NCBI RefSeq assembly: GCF_014192575.1 | Contig: NZ_JACHYC010000002.1 | Span: forward strand, 434,001-498,000 | Length of the DNA stretch: 64,000 nucleotides | Source: Variovorax sp. Sphag1AA | GTDB lineage: Bacteria > Pseudomonadota > Gammaproteobacteria > Burkholderiales > Burkholderiaceae_C | Direction: 5' to 3' | Translations under genes and position numbers: made by a program | Shown: piece after piece, positions 23,775 through 33,579 of the stretch | How positions within the stretch are numbered: the stretch's first letter is position 1 | How the letters are laid out: each line of letters starts with the position of its first letter | Notes under the pieces: model-generated | The model's database searches: none | What the model saw: only the letters and a program-made list of their open reading frames with translations | Told to the model about the DNA's origin: nothing

Positions 23775-25091
23775 ATGAACCTGAAAGCCACTCCTCTCCG
23801 TCTGTCGACCGCAACGGCCACCTTCGAGGCCGAATTCAAGGCGCGCCTGCATTGGTCCGCCGAGGCGGACGCGGCCATCGAGCAGGTGGTGGCGGACATC
23901 CTCGCGGACGTGCAGCGGCGCGGCGATGAGGCGGTGCTGGAGTACACGCGGCGCTTCGACCGACTCGAAGCCACTGGCATGGAGTCGCTGGAACTCACCG
24001 CTGCCGAATTGCGCAGCGCCTTCGAATCGCTGCCGGCCGAGCAGCGCAATGCACTCGAGGCAGCCGCAAGCCGGGTGCGCAGTTACCACGAGGCCCAGAA
24101 GAAGGCCAGCGGCGAAAGCTGGAGCTACCGTGATGCCGATGGCACGTTGCTGGGCCAGAAAGTCACGCCGCTCGACCGCGTCGGCATCTATGTGCCCGGC
24201 GGCAAGGCGGCCTATCCATCCAGCGTGCTGATGAACGCCATTCCCGCGCACGTCGCGGGCGTGGGCGAGATCATCATGGTCGTGCCGACGCCCGGCGGCG
24301 AGAAGAACCAGCTCGTTCTGGCTGCAGCACACGTGGCTGGCGTGACGCGCGCCTTCACGATCGGTGGTGCGCAGGCCGTGGCGGCGCTGGCCTACGGCAC
24401 GGCCTCCGTTCCGGCAGTCGACAAGATCACCGGCCCCGGCAACGCCTATGTGGCGGCTGCAAAGCGCCGGGTCTTCGGCACGGTCGGCATCGACATGATC
24501 GCGGGCCCCAGCGAAATCCTGGTGCTGGCCGACGGCACGACTCCGCCCGACTGGGTCGCCATGGATCTGTTCAGCCAGGCCGAGCACGACGAGCTCGCGC
24601 AGAGCATCCTGTTGTGTCCGGACGCCGGATATATCGAGCGGGTTCAGCAGGAGATCGATCGGCTCCTTCCCTCCATGCCCCGCGCGGAAATCATCGCTGC
24701 CTCGCTGAACGGGCGCGGCGCACTGATCCAGACGCGCAGCATGGAAGAGGCCTGCGAGATCAGCAACCGGATCGCCCCGGAGCACCTCGAGGTCAGCAGC
24801 CGCGAGCCCCATCGTTGGGAACCGCTGCTCAAGCACGCCGGCGCGATCTTCCTTGGCGCCTTCACCAGCGAAAGCCTCGGTGACTATTGCGCGGGCCCCA
24901 ATCACGTGCTGCCGACGAGCGGCACCGCACGCTTCAGCTCGCCGTTGGGCGTCTACGACTTCCAGAAGCGGTCGAGCCTGATCGAAGTCAGCGAGACCGG
25001 CGCCCAGGCCTTGGGTCGCGTGGCCGTGACTCTGGCGGAAGGCGAGGGCTTGACCGCGCACGCCGAAGCGGCGCGCATGCGGATCAAGTGA
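23775..25091 (+). CDS. hisD: Histidinol dehydrogenase
   Basis: A 438-residue zinc enzyme oxidising histidinol to histidine with two NAD. Motifs seen: '[20 protein letters not shown]' (~135-154), '[16 protein letters not shown]' (~223-238), '[15 protein letters not shown]' (~241-255), '[11 protein letters not shown]' (~267-277) with the Gln/His zinc ligands, 'RIAPEHLE' (~334-341) and '[16 protein letters not shown]' (~373-388). The ATG is 7 bases after hisG. The stop shares one base with the next gene. Confidence 0.97.
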   Translation: MNLKATPLRLSTATATFEAEFKARLHWSAEADAAIEQVVADILADVQRRGDEAVLEYTRRFDRLEATGMESLELTAAELRSAFESLPAEQRNALEAAASRVRSYHEAQKKASGESWSYRDADGTLLGQKVTPLDRVGIYVPGGKAAYPSSVLMNAIPAHVAGVGEIIMVVPTPGGEKNQLVLAAAHVAGVTRAFTIGGAQAVAALAYGTASVPAVDKITGPGNAYVAAAKRRVFGTVGIDMIAGPSEILVLADGTTPPDWVAMDLFSQAEHDELAQSILLCPDAGYIERVQQEIDRLLPSMPRAEIIAASLNGRGALIQTRSMEEACEISNRIAPEHLEVSSREPHRWEPLLKHAGAIFLGAFTSESLGDYCAGPNHVLPTSGTARFSSPLGVYDFQKRSSLIEVSETGAQALGRVAVTLAEGEGLTAHAEAARMRIK

Positions 25092-25444
25092 TGTTCACCC
25101 TCAGACTGTTCCTGTTTGCTGCCCTGGCATTCGCTGCTGCCGGCGCGCAGGCGATGTCCATTCGCGAACTGCGCACGCTCGAAGCCAACGAAAAGGACGG
25201 CAAGATCTACGCGAACTACTACCTGGTGGGCGTCATGGAGGGCCTGCGCGAAGCCAGCGACGCCGACCAGCGCGCGGGGCTCAAGCCGCATTTCTGCATC
25301 AACGGGCGCAAGTTCGAGCCCGCCATGGCGCGCTCGCTCTACCAGACCGAACTGACGCGCAACGCCGACAACTACGAGGCCGACATGCCGGTGCAACTGG
25401 TGCTCGCCTCGGCCCTGCGCAATAGCTACCGCTGCTCGCCCTGA
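25091..25444 (+). CDS. Small secreted protein, Rap1a/Tai-like
   Basis: A 117-residue protein with a clear signal peptide (hydrophobic ~6-18, cleavage near AQA-MS). The mature part has 'YYLVGVMEGLREA' (~42-54), a cysteine in 'PHFCINGRK' (~70), 'LVLASALRNSYRC' near the end and two cysteines spaced for a disulfide. This resembles the Rap1a/Tai family (periplasmic proteins, some being immunity proteins against type VI amidase effectors). No effector or type VI gene is nearby, so function is unknown. The start shares one base with the hisD stop and hisC follows after 5 bases, so it is embedded in the his operon. Confidence 0.75.
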   Translation: MFTLRLFLFAALAFAAAGAQAMSIRELRTLEANEKDGKIYANYYLVGVMEGLREASDADQRAGLKPHFCINGRKFEPAMARSLYQTELTRNADNYEADMPVQLVLASALRNSYRCSP

Positions 25445-25449
25445 ACCGA

Positions 25450-26541
25450 ATGACATCCACCACTTCGACGAACCGCGCACTCGGCCGCATTCGCGCGGAC
25501 GTGCAATCGATGCACGCCTATGCCGTCCAGGACGCCCGAGGCATGCTCAAGCTCGACGCCATGGAGAACCCGCATGGCCTGCCGCCCGCGCTGCAAGCCG
25601 CGCTGGGCCAGCGCTTGGGAGCGCTCGCGCTCAACCGTTACCCGGGCCCGCGCAGCGCCGACCTGCAGCGCGCCCTGGCCGAACACGCTGCCATGCCCGA
25701 AGGTTTCTCGCTGATGCTGGGCAATGGTTCGGATGAACTGATTTCCCTGCTGGCCATGGCCTGCGATCTGCCCGGTGCGGCCATCCTCGCGCCGGTGCCC
25801 GGCTTCGTGATGTACGCGATGAGCGCGCAACTCCAAGGGCTGCGATTCGTCGGTGTGCCGCTGACCGCGGACTTCGAGCTCGACGAGCGCGCAATGCTCG
25901 AAGCCATCGCGCGCGAAAAGCCCGCCATCGTCTACCTCGCCTATCCGAACAACCCGACGGCCAATCTCTGGGACGACGCGGCGATCGAGCGGATCGTCGA
26001 GGCGCAAGGCGAGCAGGGAGGTCTGGTCGTCATCGACGAGGCCTACCAGCCGTTCGCCGGCAAGAGCTACATCGACCGCGTGACGCGCCACGATCATGTG
26101 TTGCTGATGAGGACGATGAGCAAGTTCGGACTTGCAGGCGTGCGGCTCGGCTACATGATGGGCCCCTCCGCACTGGTTGCCGAGATCGACAAGGTCCGCC
26201 CGCCCTACAACATCAGCGTGCTGAACTGCGAGTGCGCCCTGTTCGCCCTGGAGCACGCCGACGTGTTCGCCAAGCAGGCGGCCGACATCCGCAGCCAGCG
26301 TGCCCGGATCTTCGAGGCGCTCGGACGGATGCCCGCCGTGAAGAGCTGGCCGAGCGAAGCGAACATGATCCTGATCCGTGTACCCGATGCCGCCAGGACT
26401 TTCGAGGGCATGCGGGCTGCCGGCGTGCTGGTCAAGAACGTTTCTAAAATGCACCCATTGCTCGCGAACTGCCTGCGGCTGACTGTCGGAACCGCCGACG
26501 AGAACGCCCGGATGATCGCGGCGCTGGAATCCTCACTATGA
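25450..26541 (+). CDS. hisC: Histidinol-phosphate aminotransferase
   Basis: A 363-residue PLP-dependent class II aminotransferase. '[14 protein letters not shown]' (~35-48), '[12 protein letters not shown]' (~92-103), '[10 protein letters not shown]' (~165-174) and the PLP-lysine motif '[15 protein letters not shown]' (~218-232) are present, with the substrate-phosphate Arg near the C-terminus ('LRLTVGT'). It acts before histidinol-phosphate phosphatase. The stop overlaps hisB (ATGA). Confidence 0.96.
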   Translation: MTSTTSTNRALGRIRADVQSMHAYAVQDARGMLKLDAMENPHGLPPALQAALGQRLGALALNRYPGPRSADLQRALAEHAAMPEGFSLMLGNGSDELISLLAMACDLPGAAILAPVPGFVMYAMSAQLQGLRFVGVPLTADFELDERAMLEAIAREKPAIVYLAYPNNPTANLWDDAAIERIVEAQGEQGGLVVIDEAYQPFAGKSYIDRVTRHDHVLLMRTMSKFGLAGVRLGYMMGPSALVAEIDKVRPPYNISVLNCECALFALEHADVFAKQAADIRSQRARIFEALGRMPAVKSWPSEANMILIRVPDAARTFEGMRAAGVLVKNVSKMHPLLANCLRLTVGTADENARMIAALESSL

Positions 26542-27167
26542 ACACCCCCACGGCCCCCGAAGCAGTCATCGCCGCCGGTGCGCGCACGGCAACCGTCACC
26601 CGCAACACGGCCGAGACCAAGATCACGGTCCACGTCAACCTCGACGGCACTGGCAAGGCCAATCTGTCGACGGGCATCGGCTTCTTCGATCACATGCTCG
26701 ACCAGATCGCCCGCCACGGGCTGATCGACCTGGATATCGACTGCAAGGGCGACCTGCACATCGACGGCCATCACACCGTCGAAGATGTCGGCATCACGCT
26801 CGGGCAAGCGGTCGCCAAGGCCGTCGGCGACAAGAAGGGCATCCGCCGCTACGGGCACGCGTACGTGCCGCTCGACGAAGCGCTCAGCCGGGTGGTGATC
26901 GACTTTTCGGGCCGCCCGGGCCTCGTGATGGACGTGCCCTTCACGAGCGGGATGATCGGCACCTTCGACACGCAACTCACCTCCGAGTTTTTCCACGGCT
27001 TCGTCAATCACGCATTCGTCACGCTGCACATCGACAACCTGAAGGGCGTCAACGCGCACCATCAGTGCGAGACGGTGTTCAAGGCCTTCGCCCGGGCGCT
27101 GCGCGAGGCGCTGGAGCTCGATCCGCGTTCGGCGGGCGTCATTCCTTCCACCAAGGGATCGCTCTGA
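26538..27167 (+). CDS. hisB: Imidazoleglycerol-phosphate dehydratase
   Basis: A 209-residue monofunctional HisB (no fused phosphatase domain, unlike E. coli). It has the two metal-binding His-rich repeats: '[14 protein letters not shown]' and '[15 protein letters not shown]' in the first half, and '[20 protein letters not shown]' (~174-193) in the second. The separate histidinol-phosphatase needed for the pathway is not in this window. Confidence 0.97.
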   Translation: MNTPTAPEAVIAAGARTATVTRNTAETKITVHVNLDGTGKANLSTGIGFFDHMLDQIARHGLIDLDIDCKGDLHIDGHHTVEDVGITLGQAVAKAVGDKKGIRRYGHAYVPLDEALSRVVIDFSGRPGLVMDVPFTSGMIGTFDTQLTSEFFHGFVNHAFVTLHIDNLKGVNAHHQCETVFKAFARALREALELDPRSAGVIPSTKGSL

Positions 27168-27198
27168 ACTGGAACCGTTGCTGCGCGGAGACTCATCC

Positions 27199-27849
27199 AT
27201 GACGAAGAACACTGTCGCTGTGATCGACTACGGCATGGGCAACCTGCGGTCGGTGTCGCAGGCGGTCCAGCATGCGGCCGATCAGGTCGGGGTGGAGGTG
27301 TTCGTCACTTCCGATCCGGACGTGGTGCGTCGCGCAACCCGCGTCGTACTGCCGGGGCAGGGCGCCATGCCCGACTGCATGCGCGAGCTGCGCGATTCGG
27401 GCCTCCTGGAGTCCGTGCTAGAAGCGGCGGCGAGCAAGCCGTTGTTCGGCGTCTGCGTCGGCATGCAGATGCTGCTGTCCCGCAGCGACGAGGGCCCGAC
27501 GAATGGGCTCGGTCTCATCCCCGGCGAGGTCCGGAAGTTCGAGCTGGAGGGGCGCAAGCAGCCCGACGGCAGCCGCTACAAGGTCCCGCAGATGGGCTGG
27601 AACCAGGTCGTTCAGACGCGGCCGCATCCGGTGTGGGCCGGCGTGCCTGACCAGAGCTACTTCTATTTTGTGCACAGCTTTTACGCGAAGCCCGCCGACC
27701 GCGCCCACAGTGTGGGGGAGGCGGACTACGGCGACCGCTTTACCGCCGCGGTCGCACGCGATAACATTTTTGCCACCCAGTTCCACCCCGAGAAGAGCGC
27801 GGACCATGGGTTGCAGCTCTATCGAAATTTCCTCCACTGGAATCCTTGA
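27199..27849 (+). CDS. hisH: Imidazole glycerol phosphate synthase, glutaminase subunit
   Basis: A 216-residue class I glutamine amidotransferase supplying ammonia to HisF. The nucleophile lies in 'GVCVGMQML' (~85-93), with the His/Glu pair in '[13 protein letters not shown]' (~193-205). '[12 protein letters not shown]' opens the fold. The ATG at 27199 was preferred over a TTG seven codons upstream because the latter has no ribosome site. Its partner gene hisF lies 4.1 kb away, beyond an inserted block. Confidence 0.95.
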   Translation: MTKNTVAVIDYGMGNLRSVSQAVQHAADQVGVEVFVTSDPDVVRRATRVVLPGQGAMPDCMRELRDSGLLESVLEAAASKPLFGVCVGMQMLLSRSDEGPTNGLGLIPGEVRKFELEGRKQPDGSRYKVPQMGWNQVVQTRPHPVWAGVPDQSYFYFVHSFYAKPADRAHSVGEADYGDRFTAAVARDNIFATQFHPEKSADHGLQLYRNFLHWNP

Positions 27850-27984
27850 GACAGTAGACGCATCGACCGACAGGTCCGGGCTGCGGATGTGCGCGCCCGA
27901 TTCTGGGTACGATCCCGCCTTTCATTCCCTCTCCCCACCCAGATTTCCCGCGATTCAATCGCTCGTCCCAAGCAATCCCGCACC

Positions 27985-28731
27985 ATGCTCCTCATTCCTG
28001 CGATCGACCTCAAAGATGGCCATTGCGTCCGCCTCAAGCAGGGCGATATGGACCAGTCGACCACGTTCAGCGAAGATCCCGCCGCGATGGCGCGCAAGTG
28101 GCTGGAAGCCGGTGCAAGGCGGCTGCACCTCGTCGACCTGAACGGCGCGTTCGCGGGCAAACCGCAGAATCATGCGGCGATCAAGGCCATCCTCCGGGAA
28201 GTGGGCGATGACATCCCCGTGCAGCTCGGCGGCGGCATTCGTGACCTGGACACCATCGAACGGTACATCGACGATGGCCTGCGCTACGTGATCATCGGCA
28301 CCGCCGCGGTCAAGAACCCTGGCTTCCTCAAGGATGCGTGCAGCGCCTTCGGCGGCCACATCATCGTCGGCCTGGACGCCAAGGACGGCAAGGTGGCGAC
28401 GGACGGCTGGAGCAAGCTGACCGGCCACGAAGTGGCCGACCTGGGCAAGAAGTTCGAGGACTACGGCGTCGAGTCGATCATCTACACCGACATCGGCCGC
28501 GACGGCATGCTCTCGGGCATCAACATCGACGCCACGGTGCGTCTGGCGCAGGCGCTCACGATTCCGGTCATCGCATCGGGCGGCCTGTCGAACATGGCCG
28601 ACATCGAGAAGCTCTGCGCCATCGAGAACGAAGGCGTCGAAGGCGTGATCTGCGGCCGGGCGATCTATTCCGGCGATCTCGACTTTGCCGCTGCGCAGGC
28701 CCGCGCCGACGAACTGGCCGACGCGGCCTGA
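27985..28731 (+). CDS. hisA: ProFAR isomerase
   Basis: A 248-residue (beta/alpha)8 barrel isomerising ProFAR to PRFAR. '[16 protein letters not shown]' at the N-terminus, '[16 protein letters not shown]' (~77-92), '[13 protein letters not shown]' (~164-176) with the catalytic Asp, and '[13 protein letters not shown]' (~194-206) are present. The 135-base gap after hisH is unusually long for this cluster. The gene ends 12 bases from the convergent binding-protein gene. Confidence 0.96.
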   Translation: MLLIPAIDLKDGHCVRLKQGDMDQSTTFSEDPAAMARKWLEAGARRLHLVDLNGAFAGKPQNHAAIKAILREVGDDIPVQLGGGIRDLDTIERYIDDGLRYVIIGTAAVKNPGFLKDACSAFGGHIIVGLDAKDGKVATDGWSKLTGHEVADLGKKFEDYGVESIIYTDIGRDGMLSGINIDATVRLAQALTIPVIASGGLSNMADIEKLCAIENEGVEGVICGRAIYSGDLDFAAAQARADELADAA

Positions 28732-28743
28732 CGCCTCACCGGG

Positions 28744-29682
28744 CTATTCCGAGCGCACGGCCATCGTCTGGATGATGGTCTCCAGCTGAGGGCTCATCGG
28801 CAGGTTCAGCGCGGTGCCCGAAGGGAGCTTGCGCAGGAACCAGCGCTTGTACTGCCGCTCAATCTCGCCGTCTTCGGCGAGATCGTGAAAGGTGTCGTTC
28901 ACGACCCGCGCCATCTCGGGATCGTCCTTCCGGTACATCACGCCATATGGGTCGTACGAAAGGAATTCGCCGACGACCTCGTAGTTGCTCTCGCCGTCGC
29001 TGCCACCGCGATCCTGCGCGATGAGGCCGTAGAGCAGCACGTCATCCGTCGCGAACGCCTCCGCCTTGCCCGATTTCACCAGTCCGAACGATTCGGCGTG
29101 GTCGCGCGAAACCAGCAGGTTCATGCCGATCTTGAAGCGTGCTGCGATGTCGCGCATCGTCTTCTCGTTGGTCGTTCCGCTGGTTACCGCGACCGGGCGG
29201 CCGCCCAAGTCCCTGAACGACTTGATCGGCGAACCCTTCGGCACCAGCAGCTTGGTGCCGGAAACGAAGATCGTCGGCGAAAACGCCACGCGTTTCTGGC
29301 GCTCGAGGTTGTTGGTGGTTGAGCCGCACTCGAGGTCGACCTTTCCGCTGACCACCGCGTCGATGCGCGATTCGGCGGTGACCGGTACCCATTTCGTCGC
29401 GAGCGTCTTGTGCACGGCATCGCCCATGGCTTCGACCAGTGCCTTACACAGCTCGATGGAGTAGCCGATCGGCTCGTTCCGCGGCGACAGGAACGAGAAG
29501 GGGATCGAGGATTCGCGGTAGCCGATGGTCACGGCGCCGGCGTCGCGCACTTTCGCCAGCGTGCCGGAGAGCGCTGCGGGCGTTGCGGGCGTCGGCTCGG
29601 TCTGCGCCGCAGCTTGTGGCGCAACGCCGGCGAAGCCCAGCCACAGGGCTGTGATTGCCGTCAGCGTCCGCGAGAGCGTCAT
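28744..29682 (-). CDS. Amino-acid ABC-type periplasmic substrate-binding protein (SBP_bac_3)
   Basis: A 312-residue exported protein: signal peptide to about residue 26 (AAA-QT), then the family 3 solute-binding fold with 'TIGYRESSIPFSFLSPRNEP' (~52-71), 'GYSIELCKALVEAMGD' (~73-88) and 'VDLECGSTTNN' (~116-126). It resembles glutamate/aspartate-binding GltI-type proteins. No ABC permease or ATPase gene is nearby. Instead it follows the DctA-like carrier on the same strand after 7 bases, so the two are probably one transcript. It belongs to a block separating hisA from hisF. Confidence 0.88.
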   Translation of the reverse strand: MTLSRTLTAITALWLGFAGVAPQAAAQTEPTPATPAALSGTLAKVRDAGAVTIGYRESSIPFSFLSPRNEPIGYSIELCKALVEAMGDAVHKTLATKWVPVTAESRIDAVVSGKVDLECGSTTNNLERQKRVAFSPTIFVSGTKLLVPKGSPIKSFRDLGGRPVAVTSGTTNEKTMRDIAARFKIGMNLLVSRDHAESFGLVKSGKAEAFATDDVLLYGLIAQDRGGSDGESNYEVVGEFLSYDPYGVMYRKDDPEMARVVNDTFHDLAEDGEIERQYKRWFLRKLPSGTALNLPMSPQLETIIQTMAVRSE

Positions 29683-29689
29683 GGTGGCC

Positions 29690-30997
29690 TCAGGCGTGCA
29701 TCGGGTTGGCGAGCGTGGCGGCGCTTTCCTTGTCCATGGAGCGCGCGTTCGCGTCGGCTTCGCTCTCGGACAACAGCTCGCCTTCCCACTTGGCGACCAC
29801 GGCAGTGGCGATCGAATTGCCCACCGCGTTGGTGGCCGAACGGCCCATGTCCAGGAAGGTGTCCACGCCCAGGATCAGCAGCAACCCGGCCTCGGGGATG
29901 TTGAACTGGTTCAGCGTTGCCGCAATCACCACCAGCGAGGCGCGAGGCACACCGGCCATGCCCTTGGAGGTCAGCATCAGGATCAGCAGCATCGTGAACT
30001 GGGTGGCGATCGACAGATGGATGTCGTAGGCCTGCGCAATGAAGAGCACTGCAAACGTGCAGTACATCATCGAGCCGTCCAGGTTGAAGGAGTAACCCAT
30101 CGGCATCACGAAGCTCGAGATCTTGCGCTTGACGCCGAAGCGGTCGAGCGCCACCAGGATCTTCGGGTATGCCGCCTCCGAGCTTGCGGTCGCGAACGAC
30201 AACAGGAAAGGCTCGCGGATGTACTGCAGCAGCTTCACGATGCGCGGGCCGAGGAAGATGAACCCGGCCAAGGCCAGCAGGCCCCAGAGCATGAAGAGGC
30301 TCAGATAGAAGCCGCCCATGAACACGGCGAACTTCAGCAGGATGTCCAGACCGTTGACCGCCACCGTGGCGGCCATCGCCGCGAGCACTGCGAGCGGCGC
30401 GAGCTTCATCACGTAGCCGGTGATCTTGAGCATGGCGTGCGAAAGCTCGTCGATCGAGGCGACCAGCGTCTTGCCCTTTTCACCCAGAGATGCCAGCGCG
30501 ACGCCGAAGAACATCGAGAACACCACGATCTGCAGGATCTCGTTGTTCGCAAGCGCTTCCACGAAGGATCTCGGCACCATGTGGGCAACAAAATCTTTCA
30601 GCGTGAACTTGGAAGTCGCGAGATTCGCGGAAGCCCCAATGTCCGGCAATGGGAGTCCCAGGTTGTGCCCTGGTTGCAACAGGTTGGCCATGACCAGACC
30701 CAGCACCAGCGAAACCAGCGAGGCGGTGATGAACCACGCCAGCGCCTTGCCGAACACGCGCCCCACTGACGCGGCGTCTCCCATGTGCGCGATGCCCACC
30801 ACGAGCGTCGAGAACACCAGCGGGCCGATCAGCATCTTGATGAGCCGCAGGAACACGTCCGAGACGATCGAGATGTAGCCCGCAATCTCCGCCGCTGTCC
30901 GCTTGTTGGGGAAATTCACGAAGACCATGTAGCCGAGGATGATCCCGATCACCATCGCGATCAGGATCCAGGCGGCGGGCGGCAGCTTTCTTCTCAT
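29690..30997 (-). CDS. DctA/GltP-like dicarboxylate/amino acid:cation symporter
   Basis: A 435-residue DAACS-family carrier with about eight membrane segments and two re-entrant loops. Key motifs: 'SFATASSEAAYPK' (HP1, Ser-rich), 'GYSFNLDGSMMYCTFAVLF' (helix 7, corresponding to NMDGT), 'SKGMAGVPRASLVVIAATL' (HP2) and 'DMGRSATNAVGNSIAT' (helix 8). It imports C4-dicarboxylates or acidic amino acids with protons or sodium; sequence alone does not decide which. The start at 30997 has GAGGAG six bases upstream; in-frame sequence further upstream is antisense to the mutarotase gene. It is divergent from that gene (99-base spacer). Confidence 0.92.
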   Translation of the reverse strand: MRRKLPPAAWILIAMVIGIILGYMVFVNFPNKRTAAEIAGYISIVSDVFLRLIKMLIGPLVFSTLVVGIAHMGDAASVGRVFGKALAWFITASLVSLVLGLVMANLLQPGHNLGLPLPDIGASANLATSKFTLKDFVAHMVPRSFVEALANNEILQIVVFSMFFGVALASLGEKGKTLVASIDELSHAMLKITGYVMKLAPLAVLAAMAATVAVNGLDILLKFAVFMGGFYLSLFMLWGLLALAGFIFLGPRIVKLLQYIREPFLLSFATASSEAAYPKILVALDRFGVKRKISSFVMPMGYSFNLDGSMMYCTFAVLFIAQAYDIHLSIATQFTMLLILMLTSKGMAGVPRASLVVIAATLNQFNIPEAGLLLILGVDTFLDMGRSATNAVGNSIATAVVAKWEGELLSESEADANARSMDKESAATLANPMHA

Positions 30998-31096
30998 GGG
31001 TTCTCCTCGTGACGGGACCAGCGAGTCTGCTGATGAGATTTCAAGCGAAAACAGCGCCGGCCGCAATCCCGACGCGGCCAAACCTAGAATCGGACC

Positions 31097-31939
31097 ATGT
31101 CTGCCCAAACGTCGACCTTCCGTGGCCAGCCAGTGGTGCGTTTCGCGCTGCCCGGCGGTGACAGCTGCATGGTGGCCCTGCACGGCGCGCATGTGCTGTC
31201 GTGGATGACGGCCGACGGCGTGGAACGGCTCTATCTCAGCCCCGATGCGCGTTTCGACGGCCAGAGCGCCATTCGCGGCGGTGTGCCGATCTGCTGGCCC
31301 CAGTTCAACATGCGCGGTTCCTTGCCGAAGCACGGCTTTGTGCGCAATCTCCCCTGGCAGGCGGAATCCGTCGAGGTGAACGGCAGGCACGCGACCGCCA
31401 CCCTCGCGCTGCACGACGATGCGGCAACGAGGGCGATCTGGCCGCATTCGTTCCGCGCCCGCCTTGTCGTCACGCTGGCGCCGCATGCATTGCGCATCGC
31501 GCTGACGATCGACAACACCGGCAGCGGGCCTTGGTCGTTCGCTGCCGCGTTGCATTCCTATCTTCGTGTCGATGACGTCACGGAAGCCGCGCTCGAGGGC
31601 CTCCAGGGTGCCAACCGGTGGGATGCAGTCCGCGACGACCGGCATGTCGAGGTTGCTCCTTCAGTTCGTTTCGGCAGCGAGTTCGACAGCGTCTATGCGT
31701 CCCCCGCGGCGCCGTTGCGCCTCGTGCAGCCGTCCGGCACGCTTGAGATTTCCCAGAGTGCGAGCTGCACCGAAACCGTGGTGTGGAACCCCGGTCCGGC
31801 GTTGAGCGCCAAGCTCGACGACCTGCCGGACGACGGCTGGCGCCACATGCTCTGTGTCGAGGCCGCGCGCATCGACGAGTCCGTTCTGCTGGCGCCCGGT
31901 GCGCAGTGGCAGGGCTGGCAGCAACTCACCGTCTCCTGA
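31097..31939 (+). CDS. D-hexose-6-phosphate mutarotase (YeaD-like aldose epimerase)
   Basis: A 280-residue galactose-mutarotase-fold protein. 'GGVPICWPQFNMRG' (~56-69), 'LPKHGFVRNLPW' (~71-82, first catalytic His), 'ALHSYLRVDD' (~152-161, second His) and 'CVEAARI' (~257-263, catalytic Glu) are visible. It equilibrates alpha and beta anomers of glucose-6-phosphate-type sugars. It lies at the right edge of the block interrupting the his genes, and hisF starts only 19 bases after it, so the gene's promoter may also drive hisFIE. Confidence 0.88.
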   Translation: MSAQTSTFRGQPVVRFALPGGDSCMVALHGAHVLSWMTADGVERLYLSPDARFDGQSAIRGGVPICWPQFNMRGSLPKHGFVRNLPWQAESVEVNGRHATATLALHDDAATRAIWPHSFRARLVVTLAPHALRIALTIDNTGSGPWSFAAALHSYLRVDDVTEAALEGLQGANRWDAVRDDRHVEVAPSVRFGSEFDSVYASPAAPLRLVQPSGTLEISQSASCTETVVWNPGPALSAKLDDLPDDGWRHMLCVEAARIDESVLLAPGAQWQGWQQLTVS

Positions 31940-31956
31940 ATCCTTGTCCTGAATCC
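31934..31956 (+). repeat. 10-bp direct repeat at the mutarotase/hisF junction
   Basis: TCCTGAATCC occurs at 31934-31943, covering the mutarotase stop codon, and again at 31947-31956 just before the hisF ATG. The copies are three bases apart. It may be a slippage product or a scar of the rearrangement that brought the mutarotase gene next to hisF. No matching copy was seen at the hisA edge. Confidence 0.6.
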
Positions 31957-31958
31957 CC

Positions 31959-32738
31959 ATGCTTGCCAAACGCATCATTCCCTGCCTCGACGTCACCGGC
32001 GGCCGTGTCGTCAAGGGCGTCAATTTCGTCGAGTTGCGGGATGCCGGCGACCCGGTCGAAATCGCGGCCCGCTACAACGCCCAGGGCGCTGACGAGCTCA
32101 CTTTCCTCGACATCACGGCGACCAGCGATGACCGGGACCTGATCCTGCCCATCATCGAGGCGGTCGCCTCGCAGGTGTTCATTCCGCTGACGGTTGGTGG
32201 TGGCGTACGAACGGTGGCGGACGTCCGCCGCCTGCTGAATGCCGGCGCGGACAAGACCAGCTTCAATTCGGCCGCCATCGCCAATCCGCAGGTGATCGAG
32301 GACGCCTCGCAGAAATACGGCGCGCAGTGCATCGTGGTGGCCATCGATGCCAAGCGCCGCAGCGCAGAGGACGCCGCCACGCGCGGCCCCGGCTGGGACG
32401 TCTACAGCCATGGGGGACGCAAGAACACCGGCCTCGACGCGGTGCAGTGGGCGGCCGAAATGGCCCGTCGCGGCGCGGGCGAGATCCTCCTTACCAGCAT
32501 GGACCGGGACGGCACGAAGAGCGGTTTCGACCTCGAACTCACCCGGGCGGTGAGTGACGCGGTGAGCGTCCCCGTGATCGCCTCCGGCGGTGTCGGCAGC
32601 CTTGCGCATCTGGCGGACGGCATCCAGATCGGCGGTGCCGACGCTGTGCTGGCAGCCAGCATCTTTCACTATGGCGAATTCACGGTCGGCGAAGCCAAGG
32701 CGCAAATGGCTGCGCGCGGCATTCCCGTGCGGCAGTAA
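31959..32738 (+). CDS. hisF: Imidazole glycerol phosphate synthase, cyclase subunit
   Basis: A 259-residue (beta/alpha)8 barrel closing the imidazole ring with ammonia delivered by HisH. '[18 protein letters not shown]' at the N-terminus with the catalytic Asp, '[13 protein letters not shown]' (~48-60), '[15 protein letters not shown]' (~81-95), '[15 protein letters not shown]' (~178-192, second catalytic Asp) and '[13 protein letters not shown]' (~206-218) are present. Confidence 0.97.
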   Translation: MLAKRIIPCLDVTGGRVVKGVNFVELRDAGDPVEIAARYNAQGADELTFLDITATSDDRDLILPIIEAVASQVFIPLTVGGGVRTVADVRRLLNAGADKTSFNSAAIANPQVIEDASQKYGAQCIVVAIDAKRRSAEDAATRGPGWDVYSHGGRKNTGLDAVQWAAEMARRGAGEILLTSMDRDGTKSGFDLELTRAVSDAVSVPVIASGGVGSLAHLADGIQIGGADAVLAASIFHYGEFTVGEAKAQMAARGIPVRQ

Positions 32739-32782
32739 CCGACCACGGACGGTGTGACATTTATTCCACCGACAATAGCCAC

Positions 32783-33184
32783 ATGGACTGGTTGGACGAA
32801 GTGAAATGGGACGCGAACGGCCTCGTGCCGGTGATCGCGCAGGAACAGGGCAGCAACGATGTGCTGATGTTCGCCTGGATGAATCGCGAGGCGCTGGCCA
32901 AGACGGCAGAGACCGGCCGTGCCGTGTATTTCAGCCGGTCGCGCGCCAAGCTCTGGTTCAAGGGCGAGGAATCGGGCCACGTCCAGACCGTGCACGAGAT
33001 CCGTCTCGACTGCGACAACGATGTCGTGCTGCTCAAGGTCACCCAACGCGGCCATGAGCCGGGAATTGCCTGTCACACCGGCCGTCACAGCTGCTTCTTC
33101 AGCAAGTACGAGAATGGCCGCTGGGTCGTGACTGAACCGGTCCTGAAAGACCCCGCAACGATCTACACACCGACCCCAAGATGA
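32783..33184 (+). CDS. hisI: Phosphoribosyl-AMP cyclohydrolase
   Basis: A 133-residue monofunctional HisI opening the adenine ring of PR-AMP. Zinc and magnesium ligand regions are '[13 protein letters not shown]' (~73-85) and '[13 protein letters not shown]' (~94-106); '[12 protein letters not shown]' (~28-39) is typical. The stop overlaps the hisE start (ATGA), so the two steps fused in E. coli are separate but coupled proteins here. Confidence 0.96.
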   Translation: MDWLDEVKWDANGLVPVIAQEQGSNDVLMFAWMNREALAKTAETGRAVYFSRSRAKLWFKGEESGHVQTVHEIRLDCDNDVVLLKVTQRGHEPGIACHTGRHSCFFSKYENGRWVVTEPVLKDPATIYTPTPR

Positions 33185-33570
33185 GTACCGATACCGCTGG
33201 GCGGAATGCCGAGGACGCGCTGGCGCGCCTCGCCGCCGTCATCGAAAGCCGCCTGCCTGCGCGCGGCGGCGACCCCGAGAAAAGCTACGTTGCCCGCTTG
33301 CTGCATCGCGGCCCGGATGCATTCCTCAAGAAGATCGGAGAGGAAGCGACCGAGGTCGTGATGGCCGCGAAAGACGCCGATCACGGTGGCGACCGCACGA
33401 AACTGGTGAACGAAGTCGCCGATCTGTGGTTCCACAGCATGATCGCCCTCGCGCACTACGGCTTCGCGCCGAGCGACGTGGTGGCGGAGCTCGAGCGCCG
33501 TGAAGGCACGAGCGGTATCGAGGAAAAGGCCTTGCGCAAGGCGCAGGCGCGCGAAGCTTCGAACGATTGA
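33181..33570 (+). CDS. hisE: Phosphoribosyl-ATP pyrophosphatase
   Basis: A 129-residue MazG-like all-alpha pyrophosphohydrolase of the HisE family. It has '[19 protein letters not shown]' (~36-54), '[12 protein letters not shown]' (~55-66, acidic metal ligands) and '[17 protein letters not shown]' (~79-95). It ends the his series in this window. Confidence 0.95.
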   Translation: MSTDTAGRNAEDALARLAAVIESRLPARGGDPEKSYVARLLHRGPDAFLKKIGEEATEVVMAAKDADHGGDRTKLVNEVADLWFHSMIALAHYGFAPSDVVAELERREGTSGIEEKALRKAQAREASND

Positions 33571-33579
33571 GAGGACGCC

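Noticed and set aside
30998..31645. In-frame N-terminal extension of the DctA-like carrier by 216 residues
   Set aside because: The extension is antisense to the mutarotase gene, non-membrane in character and lacks homology. ATG 30997 has a good GAGGAG site.
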